Shown: positions 27,768 through 36,785, numbered from the stretch's first letter. The stretch: DNA of 64,000 nucleotides from Flavobacterium bernardetii (GCF_011305415.1 NZ_JAANOQ010000010.1:30902-94901); one strand, 5' to 3'. The notes: a model not told the origin generated them from the letters alone. Program-made: numbers and translations.

Positions 27768-29576
27768 ATGAAAAAGTTAAAAATTATATTAATTAGTACA
27801 TTTTTGATAGGATGTAACTATATCTTGCAAGCCCAAGAAAAAGGTAAAATTGCAACTAAACTGATAGAAAAAGCGGCACAAGCTAAATTTAAAGTGTATG
27901 ATAACTTACTTACAGCATCTACAAATTTCAATTTTGGTCTGATCAAAAAAGAAGTATCAAAAGCCAAAATATATGACTTTAATAAAGCAAAAGCAGAAGA
28001 AATCATTGCACAATCAAACGAGTTAATTTCTATTGTAATTAATAATGAAATTACGCTTGATTTATACAAAGAAGTAGAAGCATTTTCTTCACTTTCCATA
28101 CAAACTTCTGATGGAAATCCAATAGATGTAAATGCGCTAAAAGCAGTTTTTTACAGAGGAATCATAAAAGGAAATGAAAACAGCTTAGTGAGTATCAGTA
28201 TTTTTGAAAATGAAATTTCTGGTTTTATTTCAAATGATAACGGTAATTTAGTTTTAGGAAAACTTAAGTCTAGTAACGAAATGATTTTATATCATGATAA
28301 GGATCTTTATGACAAACCTGTTTTTAATTGTGACATGCCTGATAGTCCGTTAGACGCGAATGAAATTGAAAATTATCAAAATATTTTACCTAATGGACTA
28401 ACTAATAATTGCGTGCGTTTGTATTTTGAAACCGAATTCGATATGTTTCAAAATTTAGGAAATACGGTTAATGTTGCCAATTATGTTACCAATTTATATA
28501 ATCAGTTAGGCACTTTATATGCCAATGATGGAATTAGTACGATGCTTTCACAAATTGTAATTTGGAATACTGTTGATCCTTATACAGCAACTACAACTTC
28601 GGCTTTACTTTCCCAATTTCAAAGTCAAACCAGCGCTATTAATGGTAATCTGGGACAATTACTGACCTTTAGAAGTGTTGGCGGTGGAATAGCTGCAGGT
28701 TTTAATGGGATTTGTAATAGTAATGTAGATTCAAGTTTATGCGTTTCAGGAAGCTTAACGAATACAATAGTGCAAATTCCAGCTTACAGTTGGAATGTAA
28801 TGGTGGTTTCACATGAATTTGGTCATCTGTTTGGTTCTCGACACACGCATGCTTGTGTTTGGAATGGAAATAATACGGCCATTGATAGTTGTGCAGATTA
28901 TACGGAAGGCGGATGTGCTTTACCAGGTTACCCAAGTGGTGGTGGTACCATTATGAGCTATTGTCATAGTAAACCTGTCGGTATTAATTTTAATTTAGGT
29001 TTTGGACCTCAACCAACGGCTGTTATCACAAATAATGTAAATGCTGGTGCTTGCTTAACGACTTGTGTGCCTTGTTTAAATGACGTGTTAGTAACTTTAA
29101 ATGTTGCTTCTCCTTTTACAGATTTAATTCAGGCTTCTCAAACTATTACTGCTGTTAATACTATAAATGTAGGAGCAACTGGAATATATCATGCCACAAA
29201 TGAAGTACTTTTAAAAGCAGGTTTTACTTCGGTAAGTGGATCTATATGTAGAGCTTATATTGAAGGATGTTCCAATGATTTTGAAGCCAGACAAATTCAA
29301 AAAACAAACCTAGATAGTGCTTCAAAAAAGAACTCTAATAATTCTACAATAGATTCGTATCAATTTAAAATTTTTCCAAATCCTACGACTGGAAAGGTTA
29401 CAATTGCTCACAATGAAAAGACCCAGATAGTAAGCGTTTTTAATTTCTTAGGTCAGAAAGTGATAGAAATTAAACCAACTTCAGCACAACAAACAGAAAT
29501 TGATCTGACTTCTTTTCCTTCAGGAATATATGTCATATCAAATGGTTCATATGATCAAAAAGTAATCAAAAAATAA
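27768..29576 (+). CDS. Secreted zinc metalloprotease (reprolysin-like, M12) with T9SS sorting domain
   Basis: A 602-residue protein with signal peptide (KLKIILISTFLIGCNYILQAQ). An N-terminal propeptide-like region runs to about 200. The catalytic domain holds the extended zinc motif HEFGHLFGSRHTHAC (His349, Glu350, His353, His359) and a following CALPGYPSGGGTIMSYCHS with the met-turn methionine. This is the metzincin layout. Cysteine pairs point to disulfides. The last ~80 residues are a type A sorting domain for type IX secretion (FKIFPNPTTGKVTI, then LTSFPSGIYVIS...KVIKK), so the enzyme is exported to the cell surface or medium. The natural substrate is unknown. Confidence 0.88.
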   Translation: MKKLKIILISTFLIGCNYILQAQEKGKIATKLIEKAAQAKFKVYDNLLTASTNFNFGLIKKEVSKAKIYDFNKAKAEEIIAQSNELISIVINNEITLDLYKEVEAFSSLSIQTSDGNPIDVNALKAVFYRGIIKGNENSLVSISIFENEISGFISNDNGNLVLGKLKSSNEMILYHDKDLYDKPVFNCDMPDSPLDANEIENYQNILPNGLTNNCVRLYFETEFDMFQNLGNTVNVANYVTNLYNQLGTLYANDGISTMLSQIVIWNTVDPYTATTTSALLSQFQSQTSAINGNLGQLLTFRSVGGGIAAGFNGICNSNVDSSLCVSGSLTNTIVQIPAYSWNVMVVSHEFGHLFGSRHTHACVWNGNNTAIDSCADYTEGGCALPGYPSGGGTIMSYCHSKPVGINFNLGFGPQPTAVITNNVNAGACLTTCVPCLNDVLVTLNVASPFTDLIQASQTITAVNTINVGATGIYHATNEVLLKAGFTSVSGSICRAYIEGCSNDFEARQIQKTNLDSASKKNSNNSTIDSYQFKIFPNPTTGKVTIAHNEKTQIVSVFNFLGQKVIEIKPTSAQQTEIDLTSFPSGIYVISNGSYDQKVIKK

Positions 29577-29601
29577 AGGAATACCTTTTTAGAAATAAAT
29601 G

Positions 29602-29637
29602 AAAAGCCACGATTGTATTTACATCGTGGCTTTTTTA
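29602..29637. terminator. Bidirectional terminator protease / serA
   Basis: AAAAGCCACGAT / ATCGTGGCTTTT, a 12-bp perfect stem with 9-nt loop and T-runs on both strands. It separates the convergent protease and serA genes. Confidence 0.9.
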
Positions 29638-29659
29638 TTTTTAATGGTTAGTATCCGAA

Positions 29660-30619
29660 TTAATTTTCGTTTTTCAATAAACTAATAATTTGTTCGGCTA
29701 ATTCTGTTCCAATTCTGTCTTGCGCTTCTAATGTAGCTGCACCAATATGCGGAGTTAACGAAATTTTCGGATGCATTAAGATTTGAATTTCTGGTGTTGG
29801 CTCGTTTTCAAAAACATCTAAACCAGCGAAAAGTACTTTTTCAGCATCTAAAGCTTCAACAAGTGCTACTTCATTAATTACACCACCACGAGCACAGTTT
29901 ACAATTCCCACATCATTTTTCATGATATCAAATTCAGCTTTGTCTAAAACATAACCGTCTTGAGCTGGAACGTGAATCGTAATAAAATCTGAATGTTTCA
30001 ATAAATCTTCTAACGATTCTGTAATCATTTCTACATTAATAAATTGTCCGTTGTAAAAATCTACACGAATCGTAGCATCACTTACATATTTATCGGCAGC
30101 AATCACTTTCATTCCCAAACCTAATGCCATTTTCGCAACAGCCTGACCAATTCGTCCAAAACCAATAATACCTAATGTTTTTCCACGAAGTTCTAATCCG
30201 TTTGCATAGGCTTTTTTCAATCCGTCAAAATTTGTATCACCTTCTAAAGGCATATTTCTATTGGCATCATGTAAAAAACGGATACCAGTAAATAAATGTG
30301 CAAAAACCAATTCGGCTACACTTTCAGATGAAGAAGCTGGTGTATTAATTACGTGAATTCCTTTTGATCGTGCATAATCCACATCAATATTGTCCATTCC
30401 AACGCCACCACGACCAATAATTTTCAATCCTGGACACGAATCAATTATGTCTTGTTTTACTTTAGTTGCACTTCTTACTAGAACTACTTTAATATCGTGC
30501 GTATTGATATAATTGGCAACTTGTTCTTGTGCTACTTTTGTAGTAAGGACTTCAAAACCTGCTTTTTCTAAAGTTTTGATTCCTGTTTTTGATATTCCGT
30601 CGTTTGCTAATACTTTCAT
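29660..30619 (-). CDS. serA: D-3-phosphoglycerate dehydrogenase, short form
   Basis: A 319-residue NAD-dependent D-2-hydroxyacid dehydrogenase. Together with the serC gene just upstream it makes the first two steps of serine synthesis from 3-phosphoglycerate. Seen are IGRGGVGMDNIDVDYARSKGI, the Rossmann motif LGIIGFGRIGQAVAKMA, the catalytic Arg in CARGGVINE, Glu in ENEPTP, and His in LTPHIGAA (about 291). It lacks the C-terminal ACT domain of the long SerA forms, so serine feedback through ACT is not expected. It lies downstream of serC with 76 bases between. Confidence 0.93.
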   Translation of the reverse strand: MKVLANDGISKTGIKTLEKAGFEVLTTKVAQEQVANYINTHDIKVVLVRSATKVKQDIIDSCPGLKIIGRGGVGMDNIDVDYARSKGIHVINTPASSSESVAELVFAHLFTGIRFLHDANRNMPLEGDTNFDGLKKAYANGLELRGKTLGIIGFGRIGQAVAKMALGLGMKVIAADKYVSDATIRVDFYNGQFINVEMITESLEDLLKHSDFITIHVPAQDGYVLDKAEFDIMKNDVGIVNCARGGVINEVALVEALDAEKVLFAGLDVFENEPTPEIQILMHPKISLTPHIGAATLEAQDRIGTELAEQIISLLKNEN

Positions 30620-30695
30620 GCTATTAGTTTAATAGTTTATTTGTTTAGAAGTTTAAAAGGTATTGTGTTTTAAACTTTATATTTTATTATTTTTT

Positions 30696-31781
30696 CTAAA
30701 TATTGATTACTGAATACTCTTTTTCTAATTTTTTCATTACGTCTACTAATACTTCAACACTTTCTAATGGAAGCGCGTTGTACATAGAAGCACGATATCC
30801 ACCAACAGAACGATGTCCCGTTAATCCAGAAATCCCTGCAGCTTTCCACATCGTATCAAATTTTTCAGTTAAGTTTTCATCTGTTAAAACGAAAGTCGCG
30901 TTCATATTACTTCTGTCTTCTGTTGCAGCAGTTCCTTTAAATAATGGATTTCTGTCGATTTCAGAATATATTAGTTGTGCTTTTTGCTCATTGATTTTTT
31001 CAATAGCTGCAATTCCACCTAAATTTTTCAACCATTGTAAAGTCAATAAAGAGGCATAAATTGGAAATACTGGCGGCGTATTGTACATGCTTTCTGCTTT
31101 GATATGTTTTTCATAATCTAACATGCTTGGAATATAACGACCTGTTTTTTCTAAGATTTCTTCTTTCACAACCACTAAAGTTGCACCAGCTGGCCCCATG
31201 TTTTTCTGAGCTCCAGCATAAATTAAATCGAATTGAGAAAAATCTAAAGTTCTAGAAAAAATATCCGAACTCATATCACAAACTAAAGGCACATTTGTTT
31301 TAGGAAACGATTTCATTTGTGTTCCGAAAATAGTATTGTTACTCGTGCAGTGGAAATAATTCGCATCAGCAGGAATTTCGATGTTTTTCGGGATAAAATT
31401 ATAATTCGCGTCTTTTGAAGAGCCAACAATAAGCGTTTCTCCAAAATGTTTCGCTTCTTTAATGGCGTTGTTTGCCCAAGTTCCTGTATCTAAATAAGCT
31501 GCTTTTCCGTCAGTTTTCATTAAATTATAAGGAACCATTAAGAATTCTAAACTTGCGCCACCATGTAAAAAAAGTGCTTGATAGCCTTTGTTTTCTAATC
31601 CTAAAAGTTCTAAAACTAAGGCACGAGCTTCTTCCATAACCGCGACGAAGTCTTTACTTCTGTGTGATATTTCTAATAAAGATAAATCGGAGTTATTAAA
31701 ATTTAAAATGGCTTGAGCCGATTTTTCGAAAACTTCTTGAGGTAAAATACAAGGTCCTGCGCTGTAGTTGTGTTTTTTCAT
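30696..31781 (-). CDS. serC: Phosphoserine aminotransferase
   Basis: A 361-residue PLP enzyme converting 3-phosphohydroxypyruvate and glutamate to phosphoserine. The start is set at the ATG at 31781, giving MKKHNYSAGPCILPQEVFEKSAQ, the normal family N-terminus. An upstream in-frame ATG at 31850 would add 23 non-homologous residues. The PLP lysine is Lys193 in DLIYAGAQKNMGPAG; other conserved parts are LFLHGGASLEF and GHRSVGGYRASMYNA near the end. Functionally paired with serA. Upstream on the same strand are a 42-codon gene and an acyl-CoA reductase. Confidence 0.95.
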   Translation of the reverse strand: MKKHNYSAGPCILPQEVFEKSAQAILNFNNSDLSLLEISHRSKDFVAVMEEARALVLELLGLENKGYQALFLHGGASLEFLMVPYNLMKTDGKAAYLDTGTWANNAIKEAKHFGETLIVGSSKDANYNFIPKNIEIPADANYFHCTSNNTIFGTQMKSFPKTNVPLVCDMSSDIFSRTLDFSQFDLIYAGAQKNMGPAGATLVVVKEEILEKTGRYIPSMLDYEKHIKAESMYNTPPVFPIYASLLTLQWLKNLGGIAAIEKINEQKAQLIYSEIDRNPLFKGTAATEDRSNMNATFVLTDENLTEKFDTMWKAAGISGLTGHRSVGGYRASMYNALPLESVEVLVDVMKKLEKEYSVINI

Positions 31782-31891
31782 TATTTGATTTGTTGTAGTT
31801 AAGCGCAAATTTCCAACATTTGAAATTTCCTCAAAAAAATAATTTAACAATTTTAAAACGATTTGTTAACGAAATCGTTTGCGTAACTATT

Positions 31892-32020
31892 TTATTTCTT
31901 CTTTTTCTCGTCTTTTCGGTTCGAATTTACTTTTGCTTCCAAATTAAAATTAGGTTCATGTTTATGAACTTCCTTTTCTTTTTGATGTTTGATAATCTCG
32001 CTGATTTTTGAAGTCTTCAT
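31892..32020 (-). CDS. Small highly charged protein (42 aa)
   Basis: An ORF of 42 codons below common length cut-offs. The ATG at 32020 is one base after the stop of the acyl-CoA reductase gene (32022), which suggests translational coupling. The product begins MKTSKISEIIKHQKEKEV, contains HKHEPNFNLEAKVNSN and ends in a lysine-rich RKDEKKKK. It has no signal peptide or membrane segment and is very basic, so it could bind nucleic acid or an acidic partner, but function is unknown. The stop lies 110 bases before serC. A plus-strand frame covers the same bases (31820-32011) but is hydrophobic noise. Confidence 0.6.
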   Translation of the reverse strand: MKTSKISEIIKHQKEKEVHKHEPNFNLEAKVNSNRKDEKKKK

Positions 32021-32021
32021 C

Positions 32022-33080
32022 TTACAAATTATTTAAAAAAGCTAACGTATCCACATTATCGGCATAATCCCATAATTTTGGTTTTTGAGTTTCGCCAAAA
32101 TAAATTGAATTGTCAACAATTCCATTAGAAACCACACATTGAATGATTTCAGCATCTTGTTGCAAACGCGCTTTGATTTCGTTTACGTCTTCGTAATATT
32201 CATAAAACACTGAAGAAATAGGAGAGGCGTGACTCGTATCTTCTTTAATAGTTAAGAATTCATTGTCTAATAATTGAAAGTTACTCATTAAGAAAACAGC
32301 TTTGTTATAATCGTAATTATTAGCGTATTTTTCATAGTAAATTACATCTTTTTGAGCGAACATTCCGTTAAAAAACGAATCGAAATTATAATTTTTAGGA
32401 ACAAATATTTTAGAAACATTTCTGCAACCTAATCCGAAATATCTAAAAACATCTTCGCTTAATAAAGTCATTTCTTCTGGAGTTTCCTTTCCAGTCAAAA
32501 CCGCAATTGAATTTCTACTTTTTCTAATAATTGATGGTTTGTCTTTAAAATAATATTCGAAATAACGAGCAGTGTTGTTACTTCCTGTAGCAATTACGGC
32601 ATCAAAACCTTCTAATTTACCTTCTAAAAAAGTTATTTTATTCTTAAAACGTTCATCTAAAGCAATCAAATAACTCGCTAAAAACTTAATTAAATAATCG
32701 TCTTTACTTGAGGTTTTTACCAAAACATTATGACCAGAAACTAAAACCGATACAAAATCGTGAAAACCAACTAACGGAATATTTCCTGCTAAAATTAGAC
32801 CTACATTTTTAGGTTCTTTTTCATTGAATGAATACGCTGAAAGCCATTGATTTAAGTTACTTTCCGTTAAAGCATCTGCCCAACTTGAAATGCTGTAATG
32901 TACATTATCAGGAGTAAACCAGTTGTTGTGTGATTGAGATAATGCAATTAAATCTATAAAAGAATCGTAAAATAAATCGTTGTTTTTTACTTCATTATTT
33001 TGCTGATTATTATCTAATGCAAATTGAGATAAAAATTTACCTAATTCTACAAAACAATTTTTTATTTCAGATTGTAACAT
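32022..33080 (-). CDS. Acyl-CoA reductase (LuxC-like)
   Basis: A 352-residue protein of the LuxC / acyl-CoA reductase family, NADPH-dependent enzymes that reduce acyl-CoA or acyl esters to aldehydes. Seen are GLILAGNIPLVGFHDFVSVLVSGHNVLVKTSSKD (nucleotide-binding part), DAVIATGSNNTARYFEYYF, IIRKSRNSIAVLTG and YFGLGCRNVSKIFVP, whose Cys is the likely catalytic nucleophile. Such genes are widespread in Bacteroidota without other lux genes, and their substrate is unknown. It is divergent from the ferredoxin gene, a common flavobacterial arrangement, and forms a likely transcription unit with the 42-codon gene, serC and serA. Confidence 0.9.
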   Translation of the reverse strand: MLQSEIKNCFVELGKFLSQFALDNNQQNNEVKNNDLFYDSFIDLIALSQSHNNWFTPDNVHYSISSWADALTESNLNQWLSAYSFNEKEPKNVGLILAGNIPLVGFHDFVSVLVSGHNVLVKTSSKDDYLIKFLASYLIALDERFKNKITFLEGKLEGFDAVIATGSNNTARYFEYYFKDKPSIIRKSRNSIAVLTGKETPEEMTLLSEDVFRYFGLGCRNVSKIFVPKNYNFDSFFNGMFAQKDVIYYEKYANNYDYNKAVFLMSNFQLLDNEFLTIKEDTSHASPISSVFYEYYEDVNEIKARLQQDAEIIQCVVSNGIVDNSIYFGETQKPKLWDYADNVDTLAFLNNL

Positions 33081-33087
33081 TTCTTTT

Positions 33088-33118
33088 TTGGTTATATTTA
33101 GTTTACGTTGTATTTTTG
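33088..33118 (+). promoter_or_regulatory. Promoter of the ferredoxin gene
   Basis: TTG (33088-33090), 20 bases, then TATTTTTG (33111-33118), a good fit to TTG(N17-23)TAnnTTTG. The leader to the ATG is about 85 nt and contains the short direct repeat acttctgac. A minus-strand candidate -7 (TAATTTTG, 33121-33128) for the acyl-CoA reductase lies two bases away. Confidence 0.6.
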
Positions 33119-33205
33119 CACAAAATTAAACATTTAGTTAGACTTTTATAGTAGAAAATTTTAAAACTTCTGACTTATAACTTCTGACATCTAACATAAA
33201 AAAAT

Positions 33206-33556
33206 ATGGCAATAATAATAACAGACGAATGTATTAATTGTGGGGCTTGTGAACCAGAATGTCCAAATACAGCAATATATGAAGGCGCTGACGATTGGCG
33301 TTGGAAAGATGGTACGAAACTTTCAGGAAAAATAATTTTACCAGACGGTACAGAAATCGATTCAGATGCGGCACAAACGCCAGTTTCTGACGATTTATAC
33401 TATATCGTTCCAGGAAAATGTACAGAATGTAAAGGTTTTCATGAAGAACCACAATGTGCGGCTGTTTGTCCGGTTGATTGTTGTGTTCCAGATGATGAGC
33501 ATGTTGAAAGTGAAGAAACACTTTTAAACAGGCAAGCTTTTTTACATAATGAATAA
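33206..33556 (+). CDS. 4Fe-4S dicluster ferredoxin
   Basis: A 116-residue electron carrier. Cluster motif 1 is [13 protein letters not shown] (residues about 10-22). A longer insertion follows, and cluster motif 2 is [22 protein letters not shown], with extended spacing between the second and third cysteines, as in the Alv-like or FdxA-like ferredoxins common in Bacteroidota. It has its own promoter and terminator, so it is monocistronic. A decayed copy of its 3' half is found at 36.59-36.78 kb (see the pseudogene entry). Confidence 0.93.
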   Translation: MAIIITDECINCGACEPECPNTAIYEGADDWRWKDGTKLSGKIILPDGTEIDSDAAQTPVSDDLYYIVPGKCTECKGFHEEPQCAAVCPVDCCVPDDEHVESEETLLNRQAFLHNE

Positions 33557-33576
33557 AAAACATAGCAGTTTTAAAT

Positions 33577-33610
33577 AAAAAAAGCTCTTCAAAATGAAGA
33601 GCTTTTTTTT
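33577..33610. terminator. Bidirectional terminator ferredoxin / metallophosphatase
   Basis: AAAGCTCTTC / GAAGAGCTTT 10-bp stem with 5-nt loop and long T- and A-runs. Lies between convergent genes. Confidence 0.9.
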
Positions 33611-33626
33611 GCTTTTTTTTTAAAAC

Positions 33627-36362
33627 TTATTCAATAATAAGTTTAGCAGTGAATAATTTTCTAGAATGTATTTTTATAATATACATCCCTTTTGCTAAAT
33701 CTTGTGTAATTAATGAATACTTATTGTTATTCACATTTTTTGTCGCATATAATAATTTTCCCGCCATGTCAAATAATTCAATTTCATCAATTGGATAATC
33801 GCATTGAATAAATGTTTGTTTGTTATTATTTGATGGATTTGGATATAATTTTATACCGTTATCGATTTTAAATCCTTCACTTTCTAATGGGCTCATCATT
33901 TGAAATTCAACTCTGTTAGAAACTTCATTATAAGAATCATTGGTAAACATAACGATGAAATAATTTCCTGCAACTGTTGGCATATTTACATTTGTAATTT
34001 GTGCTGAACCTTGAGCTACACCATTAAAATATTGATAACTAATTAATGGGTCAGAATTTGGATTGTCATTTTCATTATATATTCCTAACCAATCTTTTAC
34101 AATTCCTGGTGCATCTGTCCAAGAAGCGGTGATTTGTTCTCCTAAATCATAAACTGGACTATTTATCCATAGTTCCGTAACAATATCTCCAACTTTAAAA
34201 AAGACTTTATCTCCAATGGCATTATTGCTGTTTTGAATAAAGTATTGCGCATAATAATATCCTTTTGGTAAATTACTAAAGGTTTTTGTCCCATTCACAG
34301 TAGTTACATATTGCCATGAAGTAGATGGTGCGTCACCTGCATTAATTCCCATTTTGTAAATTCCAATCCAATCGTTTGTCATGTTTGGGCCATTTGTATA
34401 AGAAACAAGTACATTTTGACCTAGAGGATATTCTGATAAATCAGTACTTAATATTGGAACTGGTCCAACATAAAAATAAACTCTCGTAGCCACTTCAGTA
34501 TAGCCATTATTAATAAAAAGTGCTGCAAAGTAACGACCAGCTTGTGTTATTCCAGAACTGTAATTGTTAGTACCGCTAGTAGTTCCATTTGTGTAAGACC
34601 AAAGTGTAGATCCATTAATTCCAGGAACTTGACCTTCCTTGTAAATTCCAATCCATGTGTTGCTTGTAGTTGGAGCATTTACATAATTTACAGAAATCGA
34701 TTGATTAATTGCATAAACATTATTCGTATTATTTAATGAAATTTGAGTAATTCCAACGTTGCTATTAATTACTTCAAAAGAAACCACATCACTCCAATTT
34801 GACCATTCTAAGTTTCTATCTCTATGACGAAGTTTTGCATAGTGAATTCCATTATCTAAAGAATTGGCAAGAAGTTCCATTTTGGTAATATCAACACCTA
34901 AATTAATATTTACAGTCGAATCTTTTTGAGTACCATATTTCCCAAATAAATTTTCAAAATCACGATACGATTCTTTTTCAATCGTGTTAAAATCTGCAAA
35001 TTTTGAAACCACAAATTGAGTTGTATTTAAAAGTTCTGTTTCATTTGTTGAAAATGCAGATCCAGTAAGCGTCAAAGGAAGTTGGACAGGTGCGCTAAAT
35101 GTGTTTGTAATGCTTGGTTTATTTGGTTTTTGTTTGTTTTTATATCGATGGAAAGTATCCATTAATTGGTTGTTTTTCCTTTTTAAAACACTTCCAATTG
35201 AATAGCTTTCTACATCCATTTTACCGTTAGTAACATCAATATCTACTATTTGATACATCCAGTTACTAATCGTTTTTTGAACATCTTCGAAGTCTTGTTC
35301 CGTTGACATCGACCAATATTGATCCCAAGCGGTTCCACCTGAAATAATTTGATAAGCCTTTTGGTTTTTTAACTGACCTCTATGGTATAAGTGATGATGT
35401 GCGCCAATATGCATAATGTATTTATCCGATGTTGTTAATAAAGGAACGGCAGTATCTCTAACCCAATTTGAAATATCACCAACATATTGTTCTGCTTGAT
35501 ATGGACGATGACTTAAAGAAAAAATCCAATCCACAGTATTGTCATTTTGTGCTGCTGCTAGAACTTGTTGTAACCATGTTAATTGTGCACTACCTGTATG
35601 TTCAGAACTCATACTGATAAACAGTACATTTCCAGCTTGTTGCGCATAATAATTCTCTGTGTTTGATGAAATTCCTTGATATGTTAATTCACTCATGTAA
35701 AAATGACTGTAATAAGAATTCATACCTAAAGTTCCATAGGTTTCATGGTTTCCAACTGTTGTTTGAATTGGAATATTTCCGGAAAGTTCTCTGTTCTTTT
35801 TAAAGTGAACATTTTCATAATGGTCTAAAGTTCCAACATCTACTTGGTCTCCAACCATAAATGTCATGGAAATATTATCATCTGGAGATAGAGAAGCACC
35901 CCATTTTTCTTTAATTTTTCTTTTAGCTGCTGATACTAACGAATCATAACGAGGTTCATTTTTCAACTGATTATCTCCCATGATTAAAAATCGAATATGT
36001 CCATCAGCTGTTGCCGCTTGTCCAGGATTTGGTAATGTTTTAAACGATTTAATGGTAGATAATTGACTACCTGTTTTAATTCGGTAATAATATTTGGTAT
36101 TAGCCGTTAAATTGATAAGTTTTGCAGAATGATAATAATAGTTTCCAGGATATCCCGTGTCGGTAAAAATATTTGTATTTCCTGTAACTGTTACGTTTAA
36201 ATTTCCTGAGGAAGTTCCATATTCAACAATAGTTTCACTATTACTGCTAGTTTTCCAATTGACATAAATTGAAGTTGGTGTTACATTTTGTAAATAAGGA
36301 TGCAATGTTTGTGAAAAACAAGAGTATCCTATTAGAAGAGTTAAGAAGAAAAGTTTTCTCAT
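33627..36362 (-). CDS. Secreted purple-acid-phosphatase-like metallophosphoesterase with T9SS sorting domain
   Basis: A 911-residue exported protein. After a signal peptide (KLFFLTLLIGYSCFS), residues about 20-110 form the fibronectin-like N-domain of purple acid phosphatases (LHPYLQNVTPTSIYVNWKTS). The calcineurin-like domain has FLIMGDNQ, FMVGDQVD, TVGNHE, LSHRPYQ and HIGAHHHLYHRG, which give the di-metal ligands. Three similar beta modules follow (about 545-830; each with a W-I/L-GIY-K/N motif such as NTWIGIYKEGQ, NDWIGIYKMG and KDWLGIYNEND). The end (KLYPNPSNNNKQTFIQ ... LAKGMYIIKIHSRKLFTAKLIIE) is a type A T9SS domain. It likely releases phosphate from organic phosphates at the cell surface; substrates unknown. 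Confidence 0.9.
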   Translation of the reverse strand: MRKLFFLTLLIGYSCFSQTLHPYLQNVTPTSIYVNWKTSSNSETIVEYGTSSGNLNVTVTGNTNIFTDTGYPGNYYYHSAKLINLTANTKYYYRIKTGSQLSTIKSFKTLPNPGQAATADGHIRFLIMGDNQLKNEPRYDSLVSAAKRKIKEKWGASLSPDDNISMTFMVGDQVDVGTLDHYENVHFKKNRELSGNIPIQTTVGNHETYGTLGMNSYYSHFYMSELTYQGISSNTENYYAQQAGNVLFISMSSEHTGSAQLTWLQQVLAAAQNDNTVDWIFSLSHRPYQAEQYVGDISNWVRDTAVPLLTTSDKYIMHIGAHHHLYHRGQLKNQKAYQIISGGTAWDQYWSMSTEQDFEDVQKTISNWMYQIVDIDVTNGKMDVESYSIGSVLKRKNNQLMDTFHRYKNKQKPNKPSITNTFSAPVQLPLTLTGSAFSTNETELLNTTQFVVSKFADFNTIEKESYRDFENLFGKYGTQKDSTVNINLGVDITKMELLANSLDNGIHYAKLRHRDRNLEWSNWSDVVSFEVINSNVGITQISLNNTNNVYAINQSISVNYVNAPTTSNTWIGIYKEGQVPGINGSTLWSYTNGTTSGTNNYSSGITQAGRYFAALFINNGYTEVATRVYFYVGPVPILSTDLSEYPLGQNVLVSYTNGPNMTNDWIGIYKMGINAGDAPSTSWQYVTTVNGTKTFSNLPKGYYYAQYFIQNSNNAIGDKVFFKVGDIVTELWINSPVYDLGEQITASWTDAPGIVKDWLGIYNENDNPNSDPLISYQYFNGVAQGSAQITNVNMPTVAGNYFIVMFTNDSYNEVSNRVEFQMMSPLESEGFKIDNGIKLYPNPSNNNKQTFIQCDYPIDEIELFDMAGKLLYATKNVNNNKYSLITQDLAKGMYIIKIHSRKLFTAKLIIE

Positions 36363-36479
36363 GATAAATTTATGTTTGTTTATGCTGCAAACTTAAATTG
36401 GCATTGTAAAGTTATACTTTGTGTTTTTTTATTAAATCGTGTAATTTTTGTTAAATTTATTAGCTTAAGTAAAGTAATT

Positions 36480-36785
36480 GTAAAGCGTAATTTTTGTTTT
36501 TGAAATTAAACTAACTATCAATTTAATAAGTATCTGAATAAAAAAAATATGAAAGTAGGAAGTGTAGGTTCATCAAACAAAGGAAATAGAAATCGATTCT
36601 GATGCGGTACAAACGCCATTTTCTAATGATTTATATTGTTCGAAGAAAATGTATAGAATCTAAAGGTTTTCATGAAGAACCGCAATGTGCGGTTGTTTGT
36701 CTGGTTGATTTTTGTGTGCCAGATGATAATCATGTAGAAAGTGAAGAAACACTTCTAAACAGACAAGCTTTTTCATAATGAGAAA
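36480..36785 (+). pseudogene. Chimeric pseudogene: 5' end of ychF fused to 3' half of ferredoxin gene
   Basis: The left part (about 36500-36585) matches the bases just upstream of and at the start of ychF (39525-39610): both have actaact...tttaataagta, ctgaata, then ATG with the same codon pattern. It reads MKVGSVGSSNKGNRNRF then stop, against [17 protein letters not shown] in YchF. From about 36585 to 36780 it matches ferredoxin positions about 33352-33555. One frame reads EIDSDAVQTPFSNDLY; after an indel another reads [21 protein letters not shown] and ends NRQAFS plus stop. Cluster cysteines are lost (CTEC to CIES, CPVDCC to CLVDFC). The sequence at the junction, aaatcga, occurs in both parents. 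It is not functional as a ferredoxin. Confidence 0.85.

Noticed and set aside
31782..31850. 23-residue N-terminal extension of SerC
   Set aside because: The family N-terminus (NYSAGP) starts at the internal ATG at 31781; extension residues show no similarity to the family.
31820..32011. Plus-strand ORF of 63 codons covering the 42-codon minus gene
   Set aside because: The hydrophobic, Phe-rich product looks like the complement of the lysine-rich minus-strand gene, and it has no start context.
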